Source: Thecamonas trahens ATCC 50062
Taxonomy: Eukaryota > Apusozoa > Apusomonadida > Apusomonadidae
DNA length: 64,000 nt
NCBI RefSeq assembly: GCF_000142905.1
Contig: NW_013657630.1
Location: 192,961-256,960, forward strand
Direction of reading: 5' to 3'
The notes below the pieces were generated by a model that worked only from the letters and a program-made list of their open reading frames with translations, was not told where the DNA came from and ran no database searches. The stretch's first letter is position 1. Every line of letters starts with the position of its first letter. Shown here one piece after another: positions 19,700 to 28,301 of this stretch. A program made the translations under genes and the position numbers.

Positions 19700-21238
19700 T
19701 CACGGCGCCGGCGGGCGCCACGTCGCCAGCACCTCGCACGACATGTAGATGGCCTCGACCATGAGCCGCGACATCTCTGACGCCTCGCCGTCCTCCGAGT
19801 GGATCGAGTCGAGCGTAGTCTGGAACTCGGCAATCTTGTACGGCTCCTCGGCGCCGCTGCCATAGTCCGAGTTGCTAAAGTAGGCCTCAAGGATGCGCAG
19901 CATGTACATGCGCTTCGGTGACTCGGGGTCGAGGTTGTTGAGCTCGCGGACAATGACGTTGAGCACAACATGGACGTCATTGGGGTAGAGCAGGCTGAGC
20001 GAGGCCGGCGAGGCAAAGATGTCCAGCAGCATCTTGAGCACAGGCTCGCCGGCTACCATGCTGTGGTACCCAGTCGGCCCGCCGTTGAACAGCCGCGGCA
20101 CGTACTCGACCACAGCCTTGACGTCGCTCGCCCGTAGCAGTGCCTGAACCACCAGCGAGAGCTTGCCCGGGCCCTCATCGCCCGCCGCCGCCACGTTGAC
20201 GAGCAGGACCAGCCGCAGCAGCGCGTCTAGCAAGGTCTCGTCCGGATCGGTCTCGTGCGCCACCACTGCTAGCAGCAGCGCATCGAGCACCTGAGGTGAA
20301 AACGCCGTGGCGACCACCTCGACAGGAAGCTGGGTCTCCTGGTGGAGGAGGAGACCGACCAGCGATGCTTCGGCGAACGCCATCGACGCCGGCGCCGCAG
20401 GCGCCGTCAGTGACACCATCGCCCGCGCCACCAGCCCCTTGCATGCCACCAGCCTTTCCGCCGTCTCTGGAAAAGTCTCCACCAGCCGGGCCAGGATCTT
20501 GGCCTCGGCCGTCCGGAACGGCACGGCGGTCTCGGCCACGTACTGCGTCGCGAGCTTGCCCACGTTGGCGTACCCATCCGCCGTCACAAACTCGAGCATC
20601 TTGACCGGCACCACATGATCAGCGTCACCCGCTGGTCCGAGCATCCGGTACATCTTGGAGAGGTGCGCCTGCGAAAACGCCCGCGCCGGACCGCCATCAC
20701 CCGCAGCCGCCGGCGCCGGCTTGAGCTGCTTCAGCAGCGGAGCCACGGCCTCCAGCGCAGCCGCTCGCTTCTCCTCTTCCACCAACTCGGCCTCCAGCGC
20801 CGCCATTTTCTTCCGATGTGCCTCACGCTCGGCCTCGACCGCCACCTTGATCTCCGCCACCCGCGAGCCAGCCTCGACCGCCGCCCTCAGCGCCTCGAGT
20901 GTCATACCCTCCAGCGACGCGACGCCTTCCACCGCCGCCACCAGCGCCTTCTTCACCGCCTCCTCGTCACCTGCACCCGCCGTCTGCACACCACCACTCC
21001 CCGCAGCATTTCCTCCACCTGCACCCGCCTCGGCCTTGCCACCCCGTGTCGCCACCGATCCACTCCTCCGGCGATGGCCATGCGAGCCATGCGGTCCAGC
21101 ATGTGACCCAGCCCGTGCCCGCGACGCCTTCCCGTCCCTGCCACCGCCACCACCGCCACCACCACCACCAGCTTGGTCCTCTACACCCACGGTCACCTCG
21201 TACTCGTCGTAGTAGTACTCGTACTCGCCGTCTGCCAT
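19700..21238 (-). CDS. SPIN90/Ldb17-domain protein, probable actin (Arp2/3) regulator
   Basis: The ATG at 21238 (MADGEYEYYYDEYEV) is the first true ATG; the frame is open slightly further upstream. Of the 512 aa, residues 1-75 are disordered and Gly-rich. Residues about 80-180 form a helical Ala/Glu coiled-coil segment. The rest is an all-helical armadillo-like domain ending in a block LLYPNDVHVVLNVIVRELNNL ... KRMYMLRILEAYFSNSDY. This matches the leucine-rich domain of SPIN90 (NCKIPSD) and yeast Ldb17, where 'YPND' precedes the conserved helix. Family proteins bind and activate Arp2/3 to seed linear actin filaments and act at endocytic sites. No SH3 domain is visible, as in fungal Ldb17. The assignment rests on one well-conserved block, so it is moderate. 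Confidence 0.68.
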   Translation of the reverse strand: MADGEYEYYYDEYEVTVGVEDQAGGGGGGGGGGRDGKASRARAGSHAGPHGSHGHRRRSGSVATRGGKAEAGAGGGNAAGSGGVQTAGAGDEEAVKKALVAAVEGVASLEGMTLEALRAAVEAGSRVAEIKVAVEAEREAHRKKMAALEAELVEEEKRAAALEAVAPLLKQLKPAPAAAGDGGPARAFSQAHLSKMYRMLGPAGDADHVVPVKMLEFVTADGYANVGKLATQYVAETAVPFRTAEAKILARLVETFPETAERLVACKGLVARAMVSLTAPAAPASMAFAEASLVGLLLHQETQLPVEVVATAFSPQVLDALLLAVVAHETDPDETLLDALLRLVLLVNVAAAGDEGPGKLSLVVQALLRASDVKAVVEYVPRLFNGGPTGYHSMVAGEPVLKMLLDIFASPASLSLLYPNDVHVVLNVIVRELNNLDPESPKRMYMLRILEAYFSNSDYGSGAEEPYKIAEFQTTLDSIHSEDGEASEMSRLMVEAIYMSCEVLATWRPPAP

Positions 21239-21339
21239 CCTCGCACCCTTTGCCACAAGAGATGCGTCTGCCTGATTGCTATGCCGCCCGCCTGTCGTCC
21301 CTGTCCAACCGACTCACGCGACCGACGGAATCACTTGGC

Positions 21340-21745
21340 GGAGTGGTCTGGCCGACCGAGTCATGGATGGCCTGGCCGACCGAGTGTTCGATGGTCTGGC
21401 CGACCGAGTCATGGATGGCCTGGCCGACCGAGTGTTCGATGGTCTGACCGACCGAATCATGGATGGTCTGGCCGACCGATGGCCTGGCCGACCGAGTCAT
21501 GGATGGCCTGGCCGACCGAATCATGGATGGCCTGGCCGACCGAGTCATGGATGGCCTGACCGACCGAGTCATGGATGGCCTGACCGACCGAGTCATGGAT
21601 GGCCTGACCGACCGAGTCATGGATGGCCTGGCCGACCGAGTCATGGATGGCCTGACCGACCGAGTCATGGATGGCCTGACCGACCGAGTCATGGATGGCC
21701 TGGCCGACCGAGTCATGGATGGCCTGGCCGACCTGGCCGACCGAC
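21340..21745. repeat. 24-bp minisatellite between divergent genes
   Basis: About 17 tandem copies of a 24-bp unit occur (consensus GATGGCCTGGCCGACCGAGTC plus AT/G). Two unit types (GTCATGGAT and GTGTTCGAT variants) alternate in the first four copies, suggesting a 48-bp higher-order step. One unit is truncated to 16 bp near 21470-21486. As 24 is a multiple of 3 and the unit lacks stops, most reading frames stay open through it. The array fills most of the region between the SPIN90-domain gene (-) and the RBR gene (+). Confidence 0.92.
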
Positions 21746-21802
21746 CGACGCCCGACGGTGCTGGTGCTGGCACTACACTCTACCAACCTGGTGAGGCCAG
21801 GA

Positions 21803-24800
21803 ATGGCGAGGGGACCGATGACGAGGTGTACATACAGAGGAAGGAGAGTGGGCCTGGCTGCGGTTGCAACTGCGGTTGCGGCGGTGGTGGTGGTGGTGGT
21901 GGTGGGTATGGTGCCAGGCGCGGTGGCCGTCCGGCGACATGTCGCCTTTGCGCCTTTGGCGGTGGGACCTGGCTCATGCACGAGTGATGATGAATGTGAT
22001 CTGGGATATGTTTGTGATGGCGTCACTTTTTCCTGCATGCAACGCAATTCTGGTCGTTTTCCAGACTTGCCACTCTTGCCGCCCTTTGCTACCGCTGCTC
22101 TCGCCGTTCTCATTGCTGTCATCGTCACCGTCTTTGCTGCTACTGTGGTATGGGCTTGCTCTGGCTCCAGACGTCCGGAATCGTTGTGGAATCCGATGGG
22201 GATGTGTTCGATCGCTAGCGTGTTGACCATCGCGCTCATTAGTGTGGTCACGATGGTTGTGGCTGCGGTCATCCTGGCATTGGCAAGGAGGAGCGTACCG
22301 CTGCCCGACGCGGCTGGATCGGGCGAGATGTGCACGGGCAGGGATGCGCTGGCCTGCGAGCCGTTCTACTGCGATGTCCGTGTTGGACAGTGCTTCACCG
22401 AGTGCCGCAGCGATGGGGAGTGTCGATCGGGCGCGCTTTGCAAGAGCGGCGCGTGTGAGACGCAGCCCCCGCCCGAGCTCTATCTCTCGAGCAACTACGT
22501 GGCGCTAGTCTCGCTCCTCGTGCCTGTGGCGTTCTGCCTTTGCTGTGGGCTGTGCTTTGTTGGAGTGTGGCCGTCGGCTGGATCGTCGTTTCTGGCGGTA
22601 CTGGGTTGCGTGGCGGTGCTGACGGTGACCGGCTTTGTGGCCATTCCGATCACGCTCACGCAGGTGAAGCGAGACATTCCACAGGCGCCGATGCCGCCGA
22701 CCAACGCCAGCGTGTGTGCCGGGAACGGCGTGTGCGCGCCGTTCCGGTGCGACGTCGGCCGGTCTGGGAAGTGCCTTGCGGCGTGCTCGTCCAACTGGCA
22801 CTGTGTCCCTGGCGCGGTGTGCTCGCAAAGCGGAGTGTGCGTACCAGACGTGCCGTTGCGGGCGACACCGCTATCGATCGGCGGCGGCATCGGAGTGGCA
22901 CTGGCGGCTGCGGTGGTTGTCTCGGCCGGATGCGCGTGCCTGGCACGAGCGGCACCCGAAATGGACGACCCGGAGGTGTACAGTGCCGAGTGCTGCTGTT
23001 GGGCTTTTGTGGCGGTGGCGGTCGGACTGGGCCTCGGACTCTGCCTCTTCTACACCCCATTTGTACCGTCTACGCCTGGGAGTGGGCCGCGGTGTGCGAT
23101 GCCAAAGGCGCGAGTTTGCACGCCGTACTATTGCGACGTGCGGCAGCAGAGTTGCTTTACGACCTGCGAGCACAACGACCAATGTGTCGACGGGGCCGAT
23201 TGCATCAAGGGGAGATGTCGGGCACCGGCGTCCACCAGCCAGCCGCAAGTGCAGGCTGTGGCGTGGTGGATGGTAGCGGCGGTGGCGTGCAGCGGCGGAG
23301 TTCTCGCCGCGGCATGTACCTGCTGCGCGTACGGACTCTTTGCGGCCGAGGTTTACACCGACAACGTGGGTCGGTTCCGTCGCTCGCACCGGTGGTGGCA
23401 GTTTGACGTCAACGGACCGATGGTGGGCATGCTGGTGACGGCGGCCTTTGTGGTTGCAACAGGACTGCTGCTGTTTATTGCGGTACCGAGACGCAACCTG
23501 TCCGGTCTGGCACATACTGCTGTGATGAGCAATGTCAGCTGTGCCGTGCCGCACGACGGGAGATGTGCCGGGTACCTGTGCAACGCTGCGGCAGGGCGGT
23601 GCTATGCATCATGCGAGCGCGATGTCGAGTGCGGCGCCGGGTACGGGTGCACAACGGATGGGCAATGCGCGCCTGGGATCCGGCGGGAGGTGCTCGAGCC
23701 GGGATATGTTGCGGTGGTACTTGTTGCGGCGAGCATAGGAGTGGCGGGCGTGTGCGGGGCTGGCTTTGCCTGGCTCATAGGCATGGTGCCGCACTCGCGG
23801 CGCGGAGTGGGCATCTCGGACGACGACTACGATGAGGGCTGCTGCGACCGGATGCCGGTGTTTGTGGCGACAGTGATGATGCTTGTTGTGGCAGTGGTTC
23901 TGCCGACGGGGCTATACCTCGGGTACGGGGGCGAGACGAGGGTGCCACAGGTCGACGGAAGCCACGGGGACGGCGGCATGTGCAGTGTGATCGACGACGT
24001 GCGCTGCGGCGGCTTTGTGTGTGACACTGGACTCGGTGCATGCTACACAAGGTGCAAGAGCTCGTGGCAGTGCCAGAGCAACGCACGATGCGGACGCAAT
24101 GGGGTCTGCCACGAGGCCAAGGCAGCGATGGCCTGGTCTGTGATGGGCGGCTTGAGCATGGCGGTGATGGCGGGTGTGGTGGTGTGGCTATTTGTTGTGC
24201 CGCTGCTGAAGGCGTGGCAGGCCCGGCGAAGGCGTGCCAGGACTGCACGGAAGCACGCGCGAGAGCAGGCGCTGCTGCAGGCACACCGCGACCATCTGGC
24301 GGCGGTGGAAGAGGCCGAGTTGGATCTGTCGATTCCGCGGGAGGACGTGTGGGATCCGACGGCACCGACGCCGCTGGGCGGTGGCAGCGGCGGGCGCGGA
24401 GCCTTTGCTTTCCCCGAAAGCGACGACGTGGTTGCACTGGACGAGGTCGGCGAGGGCGAGGTGGCGGCGCACACCGATCCGGTGTGCTCGGTGTGCATGT
24501 TTGAGGCGTCGACGGTCCGGCTTGTGGGCCGCGAGTGCCGACATGGGTTCTGTGCGACATGTGCAGCGTACTCGTTACAGGCGATCCTGGACTCAAACCA
24601 GTTCCCTGCCCGGTGTCCCGGGTGCCGGGCAGACGGCGTGGAGGAGCGGTCGTACGTTGCGTCTGGGGCGATCGAGTTTCTCGTGCGGCGAATGGTGGTG
24701 CCTGTTGAGCTCGGGCGGAGGTTTATCCGGCAGCAGATTCTGCAGGCGTTCTCGCCAGGCGAGGTGGTGACGTGCCCGGCGTGTTCGATGGTGTCGATGC

Positions 24801-26044
24801 TGCCGGGTGACCGGGCGAGTGCGGAGACGCAGAAGCGGCGAAAGGTGCACAAGAGCGGGCGGGCACTCGCGGTTGAGTGCACCGGATGCGAGACGGCGTT
24901 CTGCGTCTCGTGCGAAATGCTCTGGTTTGATCACGACGGGCTGGACTGCGCAGGCGCGGCGGCGCGGCACGAGGCTGGAGCCGACTTTGCGTCTGTGATG
25001 GCGACGGAGGAGTACATCCGCGAGAATACCAAGGCGTGTCCACAGTGCGGAACGCGAATCAATCACTCGCGCGGACACGCATGTCACCACATCATGCCTG
25101 GCGGTGGATGCCCGGGCCTGCGCGACGACGGGACACGATGCGGATTCCACTTTTGCTACACCTCGCTGCTCCCGTACGGCGAGTGCCACCACGAGTCACA
25201 CGGCCACCAGCTGTTCTGCGATGATCGGTGCGACTGCCCGATCTGCCCAGTGTGCGAGCCCGGGCGACCGTGCCACCAGTGCTCCGGCCAGGGTAACTGC
25301 TGGGCGTGCTTCCCGGAGAACCATCCCGATGCACGGGCGGCGCGGGAGGCAGCGGAAGCAGCTGCACGGGCAGCCGAGGCCGAGGCCCAGGCAGCAGCAG
25401 CAGCAGCTGCGGCCGCGGCGGCTGCCGCAGCCGCGCCATCACCACAGACACCACAGACGCCGCAGTTTGTGGTTGTTCCGCGGGCATCACTTTTGCAAGA
25501 GATTCGCGAGCGGGCGGCGATGGTTGCACCGTCGGCGATGTATGACGGGGTGGTGGTACCGGAGCCCGGTGATCGAGGCGTGATGCTCGACGGATCTTGC
25601 AGCGACAGCGGCGACGACGTAGTGGTGGCCGGGCCGTCGGGCGGCAGCCGGCCGGAGGGCCAGCTGGCTGGCCGGCGTGGGCTGCGGACAAGATTCCAGC
25701 TGCAGATGGGCGGGCCGAGCACGCGCGGGCCCGCGAGCGCCAGCGGTGAGCAGCGCGTACTCGAGCTGTACTCACCCATGGCGAGCGGAGACAACAGCGC
25801 GCGAGCAATGTCCGCAGTGGCGATGACCGGTTTCCGCGTGGAGGCACGGACGCCAGCGTCTGCTCATGGCGAGCGGCTGGCAGAGTTTGTGGCGGCCACG
25901 GGCGAGGGCCGCGAGACTGCGCAGTACTACCTCGCGCTCTTCAACTGGAACGTGGCGGATGCGATTGCCTTTCATGCGGACGAGCAATCAGCGCAGTCTG
26001 CTGCTGCACAGTCTGCCGGGGCGAGTATCCGGATGTGGGAGTGA
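21803..26044 (+). CDS. Multi-membrane RING-IBR-RING (RBR) E3 ubiquitin ligase with six Cys-rich modules and a C-terminal UBA-like domain
   Basis: The ATG at 21803 precedes a hydrophobic signal-anchor (VAAVVVVVVVGMVPGA); the frame is open further up through the minisatellite, so the start is uncertain. The 1413-aa product contains six similar Cys-rich modules of ~40 residues (pattern C..C-x2-F/Y-x-CDV-x4-CFTEC-x5-C-x2-GA-x-C-x3-G-x-C). They lie at about nt 21970, 22330, 22715, 23095, 23540 and 23982, each separated by paired hydrophobic helices, giving about 12 membrane segments. An RBR unit follows. RING1 (CSVCMFEAS ... CRHGFCATC ... CPGC) is near residue 895. The IBR contains CPACSMV ... CTGCETAFCVSC. 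RING2 contains CPQCGTRINHSRGHACHHIM, with the catalytic Cys in HAC. A poly-Ala linker leads to a UBA-like segment near residues 1355-1395 (FVAATGEGRETAQYYLALFNWN). RBR ligases form a ubiquitin thioester on RING2. Membrane placement suggests ER or endosomal quality control (inference). Confidence 0.85.
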   Translation: MARGPMTRCTYRGRRVGLAAVATAVAAVVVVVVVGMVPGAVAVRRHVAFAPLAVGPGSCTSDDECDLGYVCDGVTFSCMQRNSGRFPDLPLLPPFATAALAVLIAVIVTVFAATVVWACSGSRRPESLWNPMGMCSIASVLTIALISVVTMVVAAVILALARRSVPLPDAAGSGEMCTGRDALACEPFYCDVRVGQCFTECRSDGECRSGALCKSGACETQPPPELYLSSNYVALVSLLVPVAFCLCCGLCFVGVWPSAGSSFLAVLGCVAVLTVTGFVAIPITLTQVKRDIPQAPMPPTNASVCAGNGVCAPFRCDVGRSGKCLAACSSNWHCVPGAVCSQSGVCVPDVPLRATPLSIGGGIGVALAAAVVVSAGCACLARAAPEMDDPEVYSAECCCWAFVAVAVGLGLGLCLFYTPFVPSTPGSGPRCAMPKARVCTPYYCDVRQQSCFTTCEHNDQCVDGADCIKGRCRAPASTSQPQVQAVAWWMVAAVACSGGVLAAACTCCAYGLFAAEVYTDNVGRFRRSHRWWQFDVNGPMVGMLVTAAFVVATGLLLFIAVPRRNLSGLAHTAVMSNVSCAVPHDGRCAGYLCNAAAGRCYASCERDVECGAGYGCTTDGQCAPGIRREVLEPGYVAVVLVAASIGVAGVCGAGFAWLIGMVPHSRRGVGISDDDYDEGCCDRMPVFVATVMMLVVAVVLPTGLYLGYGGETRVPQVDGSHGDGGMCSVIDDVRCGGFVCDTGLGACYTRCKSSWQCQSNARCGRNGVCHEAKAAMAWSVMGGLSMAVMAGVVVWLFVVPLLKAWQARRRRARTARKHAREQALLQAHRDHLAAVEEAELDLSIPREDVWDPTAPTPLGGGSGGRGAFAFPESDDVVALDEVGEGEVAAHTDPVCSVCMFEASTVRLVGRECRHGFCATCAAYSLQAILDSNQFPARCPGCRADGVEERSYVASGAIEFLVRRMVVPVELGRRFIRQQILQAFSPGEVVTCPACSMVSMLPGDRASAETQKRRKVHKSGRALAVECTGCETAFCVSCEMLWFDHDGLDCAGAAARHEAGADFASVMATEEYIRENTKACPQCGTRINHSRGHACHHIMPGGGCPGLRDDGTRCGFHFCYTSLLPYGECHHESHGHQLFCDDRCDCPICPVCEPGRPCHQCSGQGNCWACFPENHPDARAAREAAEAAARAAEAEAQAAAAAAAAAAAAAAAPSPQTPQTPQFVVVPRASLLQEIRERAAMVAPSAMYDGVVVPEPGDRGVMLDGSCSDSGDDVVVAGPSGGSRPEGQLAGRRGLRTRFQLQMGGPSTRGPASASGEQRVLELYSPMASGDNSARAMSAVAMTGFRVEARTPASAHGERLAEFVAATGEGRETAQYYLALFNWNVADAIAFHADEQSAQSAAAQSAGASIRMWE

Positions 26045-26333
26045 CGGCGATCTCTCCTTCCCTGCCTAATTCCTTCTGAGTAGTAAACGGCTTGCTACCC
26101 AGATGCGCTTGTGCATGTCGGCGTAGTCGAAACGGGCGATGCAGCAGTGGCAGTGCCAGTCAGGGTGAGTGCCAACAGTACGGGTGTCAACCAGTGCCAG
26201 CCAGCGCCAGTAGCATGAGTGCCAGCCAGCGCCAGTAGCATGAGTGCCAGCCAGCGCCAGTAGCATGAGTGCCAGCCAGTGGCCAGTGACAGCCCCCCCC
26301 CCCCCCCCCCCACCCCCCCCCCCCCCCCCCCCC
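26045..26333. other. Intergenic spacer with 25-bp repeats and poly-C
   Basis: Three perfect copies of a 25-bp unit (GCCAGCCAGCGCCAGTAGCA plus TGAGT) lie at 26196-26270, with a partial fourth copy. A nearly pure C run follows at about 26292-26333, interrupted by one A, and ends directly at the next start codon. Confidence 0.85.
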
Positions 26334-28300
26334 ATGGCCTACCCCCGCCTCACCCGCTTACGGGTCATAGGTGCCATCCTTCTTGTCATATGGGCCCTCT
26401 CCACCGTCCTTGCCTTTGTCTCGGTCCAGCAGCCCATGCCAGGGCCACGGACCTCGTCGCACCCGCTGCCGTCGTCGACTGCCGGCGGGTCGAGGGGTGA
26501 TGGGGAGGAAGGGGAGGGGATCAGCGACACAATACCGACAACAACGCCGACCAGTACACCGAGCAATTTACCGGAAAACCCACACATTTTATCGCCCGCG
26601 CCGCAGCACATCCAGCGTCCCTCCTCGCCGCCTCCGCCTGTAGCGTCATCGCCGCCGTCACCGTCGTCGTCATCGTCGGCGTCACCGTCGGCGTCGCCAT
26701 TGCCAACCTCGAGTCGACCAGATGACGGGCGAGTGCTGCGTGATGTGCACGTGGGCGGCAAAACGCTCAAGGCGCCGGCGGCAGTGGTGCTCGGCTACAA
26801 TCGGCCGGCGTTTCTGGAGCGGACGTTGCGATCGCTGGTGAAAGTTGAGGGAGCGGAGCAGATGGACTTGTTCGTCTCGCTCGACGGGAAGGACCCGGCG
26901 ACGACGGCTGTGGCGAAGGGGAACGAGTTTGCGGCGGCAGGCATCGAGGTGGTTCACCATCCGCGGCTGGCGCTAGCGGCGGCTGGGACTGTCCATCTCG
27001 CAGCGCACTACAAGTGGATTCTGGACAAGCTCTTCTTCGAGCGCGGGTATGCGCACGTCATCCTGCTGGAGGACGACATGGAGTTTGCGCCGGATCTCTT
27101 TGCCTACTTTGCGGCGACGGCCGAGCTACTTGCCCGCGACGAGACCATCTGGTGCATCTCATCGTGGAACGACAACGGGTTCAAGGAGCTCGCCACCGAC
27201 CCGAGAGTCCTCTTCCGGTCCTCACACTTTCCGGCCTCGGCTGGATGCTCTCGGCCGATCTGTGGCGCGAGCTCTCGCCCAAGTGGCCGGCCAATCATTG
27301 GGACCACTGGATGCGACTGTACTCGACCTCGCGCGGCCGCGAGTGCGTCTGCCCGCTTGTCGCGCGCAACTTCAACTTTGGCGACGTCGGCGCCAACATG
27401 GACCGTGCCTCGTACAACAAGTACCTCAAGAACATCGCCTTCCACGACGGCTCGCCCGTCGACCTCGGCCCTCTCGACTACCTCCTCCTCCCCAACTACG
27501 CCGCGCTCATCAACGCCTGGGTCGCCGCCGCCGCAGATCCGACCTCCGCCGCGCTGGCCACCGGCAATCTCGTCGTGCCGGCTTGGCTCCCGCCGCCGCT
27601 GGATCCCCGTAAGGTGGCAGACGCAAGGCGTGGGCGAGTGTACGGCCTCGTCGGCCCGGGCAGCAACCCGTACTCGGGCTCGACGTTTTCGCGGACAGTG
27701 CTTGACAAGCTCAAGTCGGATGCTGTAGCCGTGACCGGGGTGGAGGGCGGCAGTGGGCTAGCGCTGACATCGTTTGATCCGCGGGCGGCAGCCAGCGACA
27801 AGCTCCCGCTCGTGCACGTCATTGTTTCGACCCGCGAGGCCTTCCCGTCCCTCTCGGCTGTGTTTGGTATCTGGCACGAGGCGCGGGCGCAGCATCGGCG
27901 GGCGTGGCTCCTCTTTGCGCACGGCTACCTGTTCATCATTGTGGATGCGCGGCGATCGCCGTACGTGCCCGAGGCACACGCGCTCCATCCGCCTCCGGGC
28001 ATGGTGGTTGTCGCCGGCGGCCGCGGCGAGTCGTGCACCACAGTGTGCGCGACAGCGGCGGCGGCGATGGAGGCCAACGCCACCCGCTGCGATGGCCTCG
28101 CCTTTGACTTTATCAACCAGATCCCCGCGCTCGACGCAGCCTTCCCGTGCGCCGACTTTGGCATGGAGATCGGTGACGAGATCCCGTGCATGGTGTCGGA
28201 CCGTGCCCACGAGAGCTACGGCCGGTGTCTCATCACGCCCAAGCTCCCGCTCTGTACAGCCTTTCATCCATCGACCTCACGGCTCTGTCCGTGCATCTAG
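26334..28300 (+). CDS. GnT-I (MGAT1)-type N-acetylglucosaminyltransferase with a GnT-V-like Cys-rich C-terminus; internal frameshift
   Basis: The ATG at 26334 begins a type II Golgi topology: short basic cytoplasmic tail, one anchor (VIGAILLVIWALSTVLAFV, about residues 11-29) and a Ser/Pro stem. The catalytic region matches GnT-I: VVLGYNRPAFLERTLRSL, then the EDD metal/nucleotide motif in VILLEDDMEFAPDLF (near 246), then WCISSWNDNG. The reading frame then switches at about 27225-27240. HFP ends in one frame and GLGWMLSADLWRELSPKWP continues in the next, without any gap relative to the family. One base appears to be missing in TTTCCGGCC. The second half (to 28300) ends with a ~95-residue domain: RGESCTTVC, RCDGLAFDFIN, FPC, GRCL and HPSTSRLCPC. 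It closely resembles the C-terminal end of GnT-V (MGAT5). Expected role: GlcNAc transfer to N-glycan mannose in the Golgi. Confidence 0.85.
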
Positions 28301-28301
28301 T

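Noticed and set aside
21276-21794. Open frames in several phases across 21276-21794 encoding DGLADRVM-type or GRPSHGWP-type repeat proteins
   Set aside because: All arise from a stop-free 24-bp repeat; openness in most frames is expected from the unit alone, and no frame has a start context or conserved flank.
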